NCBI RefSeq assembly: GCF_017874615.1
Contig: NZ_JAGIKV010000018.1
Coordinates: 1-64,000 of the forward strand
DNA: 64,000 bases
DNA from: Paenibacillus xylanexedens
GTDB lineage: Bacteria; Bacillota; Bacilli; Paenibacillales; Paenibacillaceae
Reading direction: 5' to 3'
Positions 35,445 to 44,122 of this stretch are shown here, in pieces. Every line of letters starts with the position of its first letter. Positions within the stretch are counted from its first letter, which is position 1. The notes under the pieces were generated by a model. The model was given only the letters and a program-made list of their open reading frames with translations, ran no database searches and was not told the DNA's origin. The translations under genes were made by a program, and so were the position numbers.

Positions 35445-38400
35445 TCACAGCCACGTCTCACCCTGAAGAGAAATCAGGCCACGCAGCTCATCATCCGACA
35501 TCTCGGTAAGCCAATTCTCACCCGAACCAACGACCTGCTCGGAGAGTGCCTTCTTGCTCTCAATCAGTTCATCAATCCGTTCCTCCAGTGTTCCCTGACA
35601 GATCAGCTTGTGCACCTGCACGTTGCGATTCTGCCCAATTCGGAATACACGGTCCGTCGCCTGGTTCTCGACCGCGGGATTCCACCACCGATCATAGTGA
35701 ACCACGTGACTCGCGCGTGTCAGATTCAGACCTACACCTCCAGCACGAAGAGATAGAACAAACATGGATGGTCCCTCTCCTTTTTGGAAAGTCTCCACCA
35801 TATCGTCTCTTTGCGACTTCGATACACCGCCATGCAGGAAATAAGGTTCTTCCTCGTATCGCTGTTTCAACCTCGACACTAACAGATCTCCCATGGCAAC
35901 ATACTGCGTGAAGATCAGGGCAGATTCCCCGTTATCACGGATGGCGTCCAGCAGTTCAAGCAAACGCTCCATCTTACCGGATGCCTCAGCCTTGCCATGG
36001 TCTTTCCGAGTGCTGTCCGCCAGCACCGGATGGTCACAGATCTGCTTGAGCTTGGTCAGAGAGGACAGAACAATTCCCTTACGGGCGATGCCATTTCTGC
36101 CATCCAGACCACCCATCAGATCGTCCACCACACGTTGATACAACACCGTCTGCTCCGGGGTTAGAGAACAATACGATTTCAGTTCAAGCTTCTCTGGCAG
36201 ATCCTTGCGAATATCCGGATCACTTTTCAGCCTGCGCAGCATGAATGGAGATACCAAACGATGAAGCTCACGCAATGATGCTGCATTTTCTTCAGATGGT
36301 CCCAGTCCCGTATAACGCTGACGGAACGATGAAGCGGTGCCCAGATACCCCGGATTGAGGAACTGAAAAATGGACCAGAGTTCGCTCAATCGGTTCTCTA
36401 CAGGCGTTCCTGTCATCGCAATACGATGAAGTGTAGACAGACGCATCACACTTTGCGCTTGCTTGGTACGGTAGTTCTTAATATATTGTGCCTCATCCAG
36501 CACAATGGTGGACCAGTGCAACGAAGCCAGATCCGGTCCATCTCTGCCTGCCAGATGATAGGTCGTCAGTACAATGTCATGCGTCTGCGCTTCTGCCTGG
36601 AATTCGTTCCCGTGCAGCCGTTGTCCGCCATGATGAATATACAGCGACAGATCCGGGGCAAACCGCTTCAGCTCACGCTGCCAGTTTCCAAGCAGCGAGG
36701 TAGGACACACAATAAGTGCAGGCAGATGAACAGGCTGCTCATTCGTGTGCTGATCCGCCGGGAAAGAATGATCTGATCCATTCAACAGCTCATTCTCACG
36801 GGCTTCCTCTTCGGCTGCCTGGCGTTCCTCGTGTTTGCGGTCCAGCAGACAGGTAATTACCTGAATCGTCTTCCCAAGTCCCATATCGTCCGCGAGACAT
36901 ACGCCAAAGCCCAGCTCACGCATCGCGGATAACCATTGGTAACCTCGTTCCTGATAAGGTCTGAGTTCACCATGCAATTCTGCCGGAACCTGCCGAGGCT
37001 CAATGCTGCGAAGCACCTGTCCATCGAGCAGGAAAGCAAGCATCCCATCAGATTCGGCACCAAAGACGGAGAGGCCCTTCCATGCGGAATCCTCCCCTTC
37101 ATCCGCTGCCAGATGCAGCCATTCGGAGAGAGGCATATATTGTTCTTCTTCTTTTTTCATATAACGCAGGACTTGGCGAATCTCTTTTGTATCCACTTCA
37201 ATCCATTCACCACGGAACATAACATACGGAACTGTGGATTCAGCCAATGCTGCCAGTTCCTCCGCCGTGACCGGTTTACCATCCAGCATAGGCTCCGCTT
37301 TGAAAGCAACCAATTGTTCCATGCCCAGTGCCGATGTGGCTCCAGGCAACCGCTCTGTTCCCCGATTCAACATCTGCAGACGCAGTCCCGCACGACGTTT
37401 CCCGGCTCGACTCCACCTTGAAGGCATAAGAACGGTTATCCCGGCCTTCTGCAAACGTGGAACCGCATGCGTGAGAAACTCAAAGAAACCCTGCTGCTCC
37501 AGCTTAATTTCCTCCGGACGAGCGATAAGCAGCGCCGTCTCCAGTTCAGGTGCCATTTCTGCTGCTTGCCCGAGTGCCATCAATAATTGCTCTGCCGCCG
37601 AGGTATATAACACCTTCCCTCGGTCCAGATCTCGCTCTGGATGTGCCCAGACCGTCCGTGCAGGCAACCTCAAGCTTGGTTCCTGCTCACTGTCCGCCCA
37701 AAAGCTGATCCCCCAGATCGTTTCATGTTCGCCCAGCGGCGGCTCCAAGCGGAGCACCAGCTTCAATTGGCCTTCAGCAGGCGCCAACTCTTCTGCTCCC
37801 ACGATCGGCATCGACGTTCCACCAACTTCTTGCAGCGTATGAATAAACGCTGTCATATCGTCCGTCGGCCCTTGCACCGTCACAGGACGGAACATTGAGA
37901 TCAGACTATTCCACCAGAGTTCGGCTACTGGCGAAGATCCGCGTCGATATGGCGTGCGGTAACGGGACAGTTCACTGTCCATGCTCTCCAGTTCACTTGT
38001 CACTACAGCATGAATCATGCCACTCATGAATGAAAATAATACCGCAGCCCCTGCTTCTTCACGCGTTTCCGGTTCCAATGAAGCATAAGCTCCAGGAGCA
38101 GCCAATCCAATCGGAGGCATTGCTTCAGCAAGATCGCGGAAGCGTACAATGTCCTCCTCCTGCTGCAAACGTGGCCGCCATACGCCTGTTAATGTCTCTT
38201 GCCCGGTCCGTCGCCGTGCTCCGGTCTTTGCTGCGAATTCAGCCGATGGAGCAATTGCTCCCCGCAACAGCAGCTCCTGTGTGAACTGCGCCGCCTTGAT
38301 CCAGTAACGCATCTCTTCTCCAACCTGAATTCCAGCTGCATTTAACAAACGGTCATCCCATTGCAGCAGCAGCCTGAAGGCATCCTTAGGCGAGACTGCC

Positions 38401-38648
38401 AATCCTTCCAATGTGCGTCCCAGCAGTTGACGCCGCTTCGTGTTCTTCGCTTCAGCCGTGTTCCTCAGCGGATTCGGCCAGCGCAACTCCGCAAGACGCA
38501 GAGCGGCAGGCTGAAACAGACGACCCCCGTCGCCAAAATTCAACCTTCTCACCACGTGGCTCCATGCATCCACACGTGGTTCCGATGTTTCACCGGAAAA
38601 ACAAAAAAATACGTCACCAAGCCATACTCCATACAGCGATTGCATCAT
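35445..38648 (-). CDS. SNF2-family helicase
   Basis: 1067 residues. The N-terminal half (about 1-540) is the region associated with bacterial SNF2 helicases. The motor follows with motif I DDMGLGKT (about 588), TSLLGNWQRELKRF, motif II LDEAQYIKN (about 717), MTGTPVENRLSELWSIF (III) and, in the second lobe, LRAGGVGLNL and DRVFRIGQ (about 1003). Such proteins translocate on double-stranded DNA or displace bound proteins. GGGAG precedes the ATG pair at 38648/38645. It is the first gene of an operon with the SWIM protein. Confidence 0.92.
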   Translation of the reverse strand: MMQSLYGVWLGDVFFCFSGETSEPRVDAWSHVVRRLNFGDGGRLFQPAALRLAELRWPNPLRNTAEAKNTKRRQLLGRTLEGLAVSPKDAFRLLLQWDDRLLNAAGIQVGEEMRYWIKAAQFTQELLLRGAIAPSAEFAAKTGARRRTGQETLTGVWRPRLQQEEDIVRFRDLAEAMPPIGLAAPGAYASLEPETREEAGAAVLFSFMSGMIHAVVTSELESMDSELSRYRTPYRRGSSPVAELWWNSLISMFRPVTVQGPTDDMTAFIHTLQEVGGTSMPIVGAEELAPAEGQLKLVLRLEPPLGEHETIWGISFWADSEQEPSLRLPARTVWAHPERDLDRGKVLYTSAAEQLLMALGQAAEMAPELETALLIARPEEIKLEQQGFFEFLTHAVPRLQKAGITVLMPSRWSRAGKRRAGLRLQMLNRGTERLPGATSALGMEQLVAFKAEPMLDGKPVTAEELAALAESTVPYVMFRGEWIEVDTKEIRQVLRYMKKEEEQYMPLSEWLHLAADEGEDSAWKGLSVFGAESDGMLAFLLDGQVLRSIEPRQVPAELHGELRPYQERGYQWLSAMRELGFGVCLADDMGLGKTIQVITCLLDRKHEERQAAEEEARENELLNGSDHSFPADQHTNEQPVHLPALIVCPTSLLGNWQRELKRFAPDLSLYIHHGGQRLHGNEFQAEAQTHDIVLTTYHLAGRDGPDLASLHWSTIVLDEAQYIKNYRTKQAQSVMRLSTLHRIAMTGTPVENRLSELWSIFQFLNPGYLGTASSFRQRYTGLGPSEENAASLRELHRLVSPFMLRRLKSDPDIRKDLPEKLELKSYCSLTPEQTVLYQRVVDDLMGGLDGRNGIARKGIVLSSLTKLKQICDHPVLADSTRKDHGKAEASGKMERLLELLDAIRDNGESALIFTQYVAMGDLLVSRLKQRYEEEPYFLHGGVSKSQRDDMVETFQKGEGPSMFVLSLRAGGVGLNLTRASHVVHYDRWWNPAVENQATDRVFRIGQNRNVQVHKLICQGTLEERIDELIESKKALSEQVVGSGENWLTEMSDDELRGLISLQGETWL

Positions 38649-38749
38649 TAAAGTCTCCCGTCATCCCTTCGCATTGTTACTCTCCATCATATACGAAAAT
38701 GACCGGATTTAAAAACCTTTGCCCATAAAAAGTGGTTATTCCGATGGTT

Positions 38750-38771
38750 AGGGCGTGTCTGAAAACGCCCT
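38750..38771. other. small inverted repeat
   Basis: AGGGCGT (38750-38756) and ACGCCCT (38765-38771) form a perfect 7-bp stem in the gap between the CheW gene and the SNF2 gene. No T-run follows in the direction of either neighbour; the role is unknown. Confidence 0.35.
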
Positions 38772-38875
38772 AGCGGCACAAAAAAATGTCCCTTCTCCCG
38801 AAAAGCGGATGAGGAACATTTGGGTCAACCGAAGGATAATACTGAATATTGAAAGAATTACGGATCGTTATACTC

Positions 38876-39307
38876 CTATGATCTGATCAAGCTGCCCAGT
38901 AATACATCGAGGTTCAAAATACCTGCACGATGATCTTCACAGAACCCGATTTTGTCAAAAACGCCAAGCATGAAACGACGGTGTTCCTCAGCTGGTTCCT
39001 CGAAACGATCGTAACTTACGACAGAATCGACCATATCTACGATCAGCGGTACAAATCCACCTTTGTAAGGCACCACAATAATACGTGTAGAAGAGGTATC
39101 CTCCTGGTCTGGCATGCCTAACAATACACGAAGACTCACCACCGAAACGACCTTACCGTACAGCGAAGCAAAACCTCGGATCTCCGGGCTTCCAAATGGA
39201 ACTGTTGTTACCTGTATCATTCTGATGATCTCATGAACTTCATCAATTCGTAGTGCAAAGATCTGGTCTCCTACCGAAAAATTAATATATTGCATTCCCT
39301 CGTCCAT
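38876..39307 (-). CDS. CheW-domain protein
   Basis: 143 residues, essentially one CheW domain. It contains YINFSVGDQIFALRIDEVHE, then IRGFASLYGKVVSVVSLRVL and the C-terminal VGVFD-like LGVFDKIGF. CheW couples receptors to CheA kinase. No other chemotaxis gene is in the window, so it may serve a remote array or another signalling system. GGGG lies 6 nt before ATG 39307; an ATG at 39319 is possible but its ribosome site is too close. Confidence 0.85.
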   Translation of the reverse strand: MDEGMQYINFSVGDQIFALRIDEVHEIIRMIQVTTVPFGSPEIRGFASLYGKVVSVVSLRVLLGMPDQEDTSSTRIIVVPYKGGFVPLIVDMVDSVVSYDRFEEPAEEHRRFMLGVFDKIGFCEDHRAGILNLDVLLGSLIRS

Positions 39308-39644
39308 AGTTATCCCCATATCCTCTCATTCCGTAAATTCAGATCATTATAAAATATAAAAACAAAACCACATGAAGAGCACTTTATTTGGCTAAATGAC
39401 CTGCTTGTGGTTCGCATTCACCAAGTCACCACAGGTACTTTCGTCCCATTAGATGTTACTTTGGTGTATCGGTTATTTTTGATCAAATGTTTAGGCTTCA
39501 GATCAATTTTGCCAACTTCAACAGACGCTGCATTACGGTTGCTGTCTCTGCTCTGCTCATTTGCCCTGCTGTGGAGGGTGGTGGAAGTTAGTCGTTTTAA
39601 TATTGAGCGTAAGTAACCTGACATCGGATTGAAAAATTATATTC

Positions 39645-39692
39645 AAAAAAAAGACCAAAGATCAGCTTTATGCCGATTTTTGGTCTTTTTTA
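39645..39692. terminator. bidirectional terminator
   Basis: AAAAGACCAAAgATC and GATttTTTGGTCTTTT form a long stem flanked by A- and T-runs of six or more bases. It ends minus-strand transcripts of the aminopeptidase gene and can work in both directions. Confidence 0.8.
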
Positions 39693-39755
39693 TCCCCATA
39701 TATTATGGATCTGTTTCTATGTTTTCAAATACTTGGAACAAAAAAGCGTTATTCC

Positions 39756-39990
39756 TGTGGATAACTTGTTTAATTACTCCAAAACGACTGTTTTATCACA
39801 TGAAAACACGAGTTATACCTGATTTGTGGATAAGTTGTGCACATATTGCACACATGCTGTGGATATCTTTGGCGTTTCATGTGGATATTCATTAATTTAA
39901 TGTGGACATGTTGTGTATTTGTTTGTAAATCTGACGTAAAATCTTAATTTCCGCTCCAGTTATCCATTACTGTGGACACGTTGTGGACAT
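39756..39990. promoter_or_regulatory. cluster of DnaA-box-like sites, D1
   Basis: Two perfect DnaA boxes (TGTGGATAA, complement of TTATCCACA) lie at 39756-39764 and 39825-39833. Single-mismatch TGTGGATAT lies at 39858-39866 and 39880-39888. Weaker TGTGGACAT/C sites lie at 39901, 39971 and 39982, and a TTATCCATT at 39960. Nearly all have the same orientation. It lies immediately downstream of the aminopeptidase stop. Confidence 0.6.
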
Positions 39991-40011
39991 GCCCAATTTC
40001 CTTCGCTGTAG

Positions 40012-40959
40012 TTATTCGACCAATTCACCCTGACGCATGATCAGCTTGTCATCGATGTACACGTCCGGCTTTTGTACAACTGCATCAATATGAACACCTG
40101 CGGCAATCGTTCCACCAAATGTGTTATTGCTGCCAAAGGCCACATGAATTGTGCCGTACACCTTCTCATCTTCCAGCACCACACCCGTGATTCGCGCCTT
40201 GTTATTGGTACCGATACCGAATTCGCCGAGAAAGCGACCATCGCCTTCGCCAAGTGTTGTGAGTAATTGAGCCCCATCTGGTCCTTCAGCTGACACCAAT
40301 CGTCCTTCCTTAACGGTTAATAACATCGGTTCACGGAGTGCCCCAATTCCAGCTACGGATCCATCTACAACAATACTACCCTCGCCCGTGCCCTCAACCG
40401 GAGCAATATAAGCTTCTCCTGACGGCAAGTTGCCCGATTCACCGGGGTTCAAATACATACCTGTGCTTGGTACACCGTTACGATCTTCAATGGAAAAGGA
40501 AAGACTATGGCCCTGCTTCTCTATTCGCACATGGCGACCTGCGGTTAATAGAGCCGTTACCTTCTCGGTCAACGCCTTTACTTGCGAATATTCAGCTGTA
40601 ATGGCTCCGTTCACAAACATATCCTCTGTCATACCAGGCATGGTTGCCACTCGGGTCCCTGAAGCAGCGGCTTGTTTGCGTGCCTGGGTATGTGTTAATG
40701 AATATTTCGTTACACACACGGCTACATCTGCTCGAATCATTGCTTCTGCAATCGGCGCCGGTGGCTCTTCTCCAGATCTGCTGCGTTTCTCCATGATTAA
40801 CAGGACCGACTCAGCACCAAGTGCTTTTCCTGCCTCATAGATGGATTCAGCCAAATCCCGTTTCATATCGTCTGCAACAACCACCAGATTCTCTCCGCTG
40901 CGCAGTCCCAGACACTCGATTAGCACATTTTTACTGATTTCCACACGTTGCTTGCTCAT
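40012..40959 (-). CDS. aminopeptidase-like protein (M29-related)
   Basis: 315 residues. It resembles proteins annotated as leucyl aminopeptidases related to M29/NicX-type metallohydrolases: PGESGNLPSGEAYIAPVEGT, GIGTNNKARITG and a C-terminal HVAFGSNNTFGG segment with HIDAVV. The conserved glutamates and histidines would bind one or two metals. The exact substrate is not clear, and dioxygenase-type relatives exist. It lies 94 bp after the reductase-hydrolase gene on the same strand and may be read through from it. Confidence 0.78.
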   Translation of the reverse strand: MSKQRVEISKNVLIECLGLRSGENLVVVADDMKRDLAESIYEAGKALGAESVLLIMEKRSRSGEEPPAPIAEAMIRADVAVCVTKYSLTHTQARKQAAASGTRVATMPGMTEDMFVNGAITAEYSQVKALTEKVTALLTAGRHVRIEKQGHSLSFSIEDRNGVPSTGMYLNPGESGNLPSGEAYIAPVEGTGEGSIVVDGSVAGIGALREPMLLTVKEGRLVSAEGPDGAQLLTTLGEGDGRFLGEFGIGTNNKARITGVVLEDEKVYGTIHVAFGSNNTFGGTIAAGVHIDAVVQKPDVYIDDKLIMRQGELVE

Positions 40960-41053
40960 ACATTTATCTCTCCTGTCTTGGTTTCAGCTCTTCACAACTC
41001 GACTTGACCCTTTCGACAATTGGCACGGGATTCCTGCATGTCCAAACCTGAAC

Positions 41054-43006
41054 TCACCTCAAGGTATCGGCCCATTCGGAGAGGATTGCAGCTGTTTCCT
41101 TATACTGAAACGTCGGAAAGTAATGTCCATAGGGTACATCTATCCGTTTGACCTGTGAGTTCATATCCTGGGGATAGTGATATTCCTGATCTTGATTGGC
41201 CCATACAACTAATACATTCTTGGCATAATGCTGACTTTCCATTTTCGCCCACAACGTTGATCTGGCGCCTTTCCTCTGACCCGAATGGATCCAGCGCAAC
41301 AAGTCTGCATGTGCTCCTGCAATGCGAGGGGATTGTAGACTCGAGCGTATTCTCTTGCCCATGGTATCGGCCATAACACTGCTGTCGCCTACGCCGCTAT
41401 GTGAGCTGAACATTTGATTCCAACTTTTCTCCGATCTGCCACGCAGCAGGGAGCGCATCACCCCTCTTGGCAAACGGGAAACCCATCTCAGCACATTCGG
41501 ATTCGAATTGTTGGCAACTGGCTGGAGCAACCCCAGCCGAATGTCTGTCCGCCCGCTACGCATCTGTGCCGCAGCTGCAATAGCAGCCCCGATCGAATGA
41601 CCAACAAGCTTCACCGGACCTTCAAACTCACCAAGAGCCGTAAGCAGTGCATCCACCTGACCTTCAAACGCTTCATCTCCCTGATGCACCGGGGACCGTC
41701 CGAATCCAGCTAGATCGATTAACCATACCGGGTTCCCGGTCCGGTCCCTAAGCTGTTTTCCTAACGGTAACATCTCATCTGCAGATTGAAGCAAACCATG
41801 TACAATAATCCAAGGCTCTCCCTCACCCTCCCAACCAAGCATAGCCATATTTCCGCTCCGCGACCGAATATAATCTGTCGGAAAACCCTCAGGTAACGGC
41901 GTATACCGAAGACGATAGTCCAGATCGGCTGTAACCAGCGGAAGCTGTTCCCGGATGTCCGGCCAGGATTGCCCCATACGAGTGAACAGAGCCTCCGTCT
42001 CTTCAACCGGGAATGACCTGTTGGTAATAAAAGCGACCGACTCCGCTGGAACACCACTGATGCGTGAACCACCTGATCTCATGATCCATTGAATCCATGG
42101 TAGTGGCACAGCCCCTTTGGGCTTGGGTACGTCCAATTGCTGCGCCAAGAGTTGCAGCAGTTCCTTCATATTGGGACTGTCTTCCTTCCGCGCCAACAGT
42201 GGATAAGTTCCTCCGACTGGAGCAGCTTCCCTGGATAGAAAAACAAGCGTCTGTGCAACAATGTCATTCTCCACAAGCGGTAACCAATAGGATGAACCTC
42301 CCGGTACTACCGGCATAAGTCCTTTCTGAATCGCCTGAATGAGCAGTCCAATCCCACCCGTTTGCTCAGTTTCACCGGTGGGACGTGGCCCAACCACTGT
42401 ACTCGGATTTACAACGGATAAGGGATAGTGATGCTGTTCAGCATGCTCGCGAATATGAAGATCGGCATGGAACTTCATCTCTTCATACGCACTTTCATTG
42501 TTATCCACATGCTCAACCTGTAGATAATTCCCCTGTTCATTCCGTTCTCCATAAGGACTCATATAACCAACAACGTGGATAAAGTGTCTCAATCCATGAG
42601 TACGGTGGATTTCCTGCGCTAGCTGTGCCACTTCTCTGGCCCCGTTCATGAATATCTGCTCGGCTACTTTTCGTTCCAAAGTGACGTCCATCGTTCCACC
42701 CGCATGAATGATCACATTCGCTGCAAGAGCACGCTCCCGATCCGCTGCGGTAAGGCCAAGACCCGACATGGACAAATCACCTGTAATAAAGGTAATTCGG
42801 TCAAAATCCTTCACTCCATAAGCCTTCAGCACAGTTCTGGCTCGCTGTTCCGAACGAACCAGCAAGAGCAATGGTGCGTCTCCCTGCGTGAGTTGTTTGA
42901 CCGTTTCTTTGCCGATAAAACCTGTGCTTCCTGTCATAAAAATGGTCGTGGCTGCAATATCAGACTTGCGTATTACCTGATTTATGTTTGTTGTATGTAC
43001 ATTCAT
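41054..43006 (-). CDS. fused NAD-dependent reductase and alpha/beta hydrolase
   Basis: 650 residues in two modules. Residues about 20-370 are an extended SDR of the male-sterility/thioester-reductase type: MTGSTGFIGKETV at the NAD site, LARKED and VNPSTVVGPRPTG, and YEEMK (about 175) as the Tyr-x3-Lys pair. Residues about 385-650 are an alpha/beta hydrolase with HGLLQSADE, nucleophile elbow GHSIGA (about 469) and a late histidine in YGHYFP. The combination suggests reduction and hydrolysis of an acyl or ester substrate by one polypeptide, but the substrate is unknown. It is controlled by a TetR-type operator just upstream of its start. Confidence 0.83.
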   Translation of the reverse strand: MNVHTTNINQVIRKSDIAATTIFMTGSTGFIGKETVKQLTQGDAPLLLLVRSEQRARTVLKAYGVKDFDRITFITGDLSMSGLGLTAADRERALAANVIIHAGGTMDVTLERKVAEQIFMNGAREVAQLAQEIHRTHGLRHFIHVVGYMSPYGERNEQGNYLQVEHVDNNESAYEEMKFHADLHIREHAEQHHYPLSVVNPSTVVGPRPTGETEQTGGIGLLIQAIQKGLMPVVPGGSSYWLPLVENDIVAQTLVFLSREAAPVGGTYPLLARKEDSPNMKELLQLLAQQLDVPKPKGAVPLPWIQWIMRSGGSRISGVPAESVAFITNRSFPVEETEALFTRMGQSWPDIREQLPLVTADLDYRLRYTPLPEGFPTDYIRSRSGNMAMLGWEGEGEPWIIVHGLLQSADEMLPLGKQLRDRTGNPVWLIDLAGFGRSPVHQGDEAFEGQVDALLTALGEFEGPVKLVGHSIGAAIAAAAQMRSGRTDIRLGLLQPVANNSNPNVLRWVSRLPRGVMRSLLRGRSEKSWNQMFSSHSGVGDSSVMADTMGKRIRSSLQSPRIAGAHADLLRWIHSGQRKGARSTLWAKMESQHYAKNVLVVWANQDQEYHYPQDMNSQVKRIDVPYGHYFPTFQYKETAAILSEWADTLR

Positions 43007-43023
43007 TCTGTTACGGCTCCTTT

Positions 43024-43041
43024 TAGTACTATATAGTACTA
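43024..43041. promoter_or_regulatory. TetR operator candidate at the reductase-hydrolase gene
   Basis: TAGTACTATATAGTACTA is a perfect 18-bp palindrome 18 bp upstream of the gene start. It is almost identical to the palindrome in front of the TetR gene. Confidence 0.8.
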
Positions 43042-43066
43042 GTTATATTCAAAAAAAGAGCTTCGA

Positions 43067-43687
43067 TTAACGAAGCATCTGACAAAACGTGCGCGCCGAT
43101 TGTTCTATAATCCCTACATCACGGGCAGTTCCCGCTAGGATTAGTGAACCTTCCAATGCTGCAATAAACAACAACGCAGCCGGCCCCGGTTCGATTTCTT
43201 TGCGAAATTCACCGCGATCCAAACCTTGCTGAAACAACTTCTCCACCATAGGTCTAAGCTCACGAAAGAATCTGGATATGCTTTCCTTCACTTGGGGTGC
43301 ACTGTCCGGTGTCTGCATATATAACGTAACAAAAGGACAGCTCCCTTCGTAATTTCGGCCCTCAATGCCTGCCGACAACAATGCCATGAATGAGTAGATA
43401 CGCTCCTCCACTCCTCGCTCACGCTGACTGAGCAGCAGATACAGCTCCGACTCATACTGGGCAATCCAGTATTGTACCACGGCCTGGAGCAGCTCCTCCT
43501 TGTTTTTAAAATGATAATAAATATTCGACTTGGATACCCCACTCACTCGCACGACTTCATCCATGCTGACGTAGCTGTACCCCTGACGCAGAAATAATTG
43601 TGCCGCCACTTCAACTGCCTTGGTCCGGTTCACCGGATTGGAACTCTTGGATTTGGCGGGTCCCGTATTCATTTTTGAATTTGTCAT
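43067..43687 (-). CDS. TetR family transcriptional regulator
   Basis: 206 residues. The N-terminal helix-turn-helix (about 22-68) includes AAQLFLRQGYSYVSMDEVVR and GVSKSNIYYHFKNKEELLQA; the C-terminal part is the ligand domain, with QTPDSAPQVKESISRFFREL as in the acyl or xenobiotic-responsive AcrR-like group. It lies 61 bp upstream of the reductase-hydrolase gene on the same strand. Matching palindromes in front of both genes point to autoregulation and control of its neighbour. Confidence 0.9.
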   Translation of the reverse strand: MTNSKMNTGPAKSKSSNPVNRTKAVEVAAQLFLRQGYSYVSMDEVVRVSGVSKSNIYYHFKNKEELLQAVVQYWIAQYESELYLLLSQRERGVEERIYSFMALLSAGIEGRNYEGSCPFVTLYMQTPDSAPQVKESISRFFRELRPMVEKLFQQGLDRGEFRKEIEPGPAALLFIAALEGSLILAGTARDVGIIEQSARTFCQMLR

Positions 43688-43689
43688 AC

Positions 43690-43709
43690 TTAGTACTATA
43701 CAGTACTAA
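43690..43709. promoter_or_regulatory. TetR operator candidate at its own gene
   Basis: TTAGTACTATACAGTACTAA is a 20-bp palindrome with one mismatch pair near the centre, immediately upstream of the TetR start. With the copy at 43024 it gives the consensus TAGTACTATAYAGTACTA. Confidence 0.8.
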
Positions 43710-43770
43710 TCAGTTGAAAACAAGTATTTCTGTTAACAAAAGAGGACCTCCCACTCCAACTACTCCATAC

Positions 43771-44045
43771 TTGTCCACATTTAGAGTGTTATACACACAG
43801 GATATCCACATATAGTATTAACTCTGTGTTAAATACGTCATGAGATCGTTAAACTACTTTTGGGTTATCCACATTTCAGGGATATTACCAACTTTGGAAC
43901 TTTTCAGAGAGCGTTATTGGCTCCTCGGAAAAACAAAAACAGGCCCACCAGAATAAGATTTCTGGTTGGCCCGTTTCAATTAACTTATATATCCGATAGA
44001 CTAATTTTTCTTTGGTAACCTGTGGATACTAGTTAATGTGGATAA
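43771..44045. promoter_or_regulatory. cluster of DnaA-box-like sites, D2
   Basis: Perfect boxes lie at 43865-43873 (TTATCCACA) and 44037-44045 (TGTGGATAA). Near-matches are TTGTCCACA 43771-43779, TTATACACA 43789-43797, ATATCCACA 43802-43810 and TGTGGATAC 44021-44029. Orientation changes across the terminator in the middle. It mirrors cluster D1 on the other side of the aminopeptidase/TetR segment. Confidence 0.6.
43925..43975 (-). terminator. terminator of the sugar-binding protein gene
   Basis: On the minus strand AACGGGCCAACCAGA pairs with TCTGGTGGGCCTGTT (43938-43975, one mismatch and one G-U), followed by TTTTTGTTTTTCC. It lies 148 bp after the solute-binding protein stop. Confidence 0.8.
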
Positions 44046-44122
44046 CCACCCTAAATTGAAGCTTCGGTCGGATCATCCTTTTTAATCAATATGACCAGAT
44101 AGTATACCGTCCATGATCCGGT

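Larger units (their letters stand above)
39308..40011. other. gene-free region upstream of the CheW gene
   Basis: Apart from the terminator and the DnaA-box-like cluster listed separately, no gene is supported. A 68-codon minus frame (39418-39624) lacks a ribosome site; its end (VEVGKIDLKPKHLI, then VTSNGTKVPVVTW) could be the remnant of a larger protein, but this is weak. Confidence 0.4.

Noticed and set aside
39418..39624. 68-codon minus frame upstream of the CheW gene
   Set aside because: No ribosome site and no recognised domain; kept only as a note in the intergenic description.
39756..44045. DnaA-box clusters as a replication origin
   Set aside because: No dnaA, dnaN or other origin genes are present and no obvious AT-rich unwinding tract accompanies the boxes; a secondary DnaA-binding site is the more careful reading.
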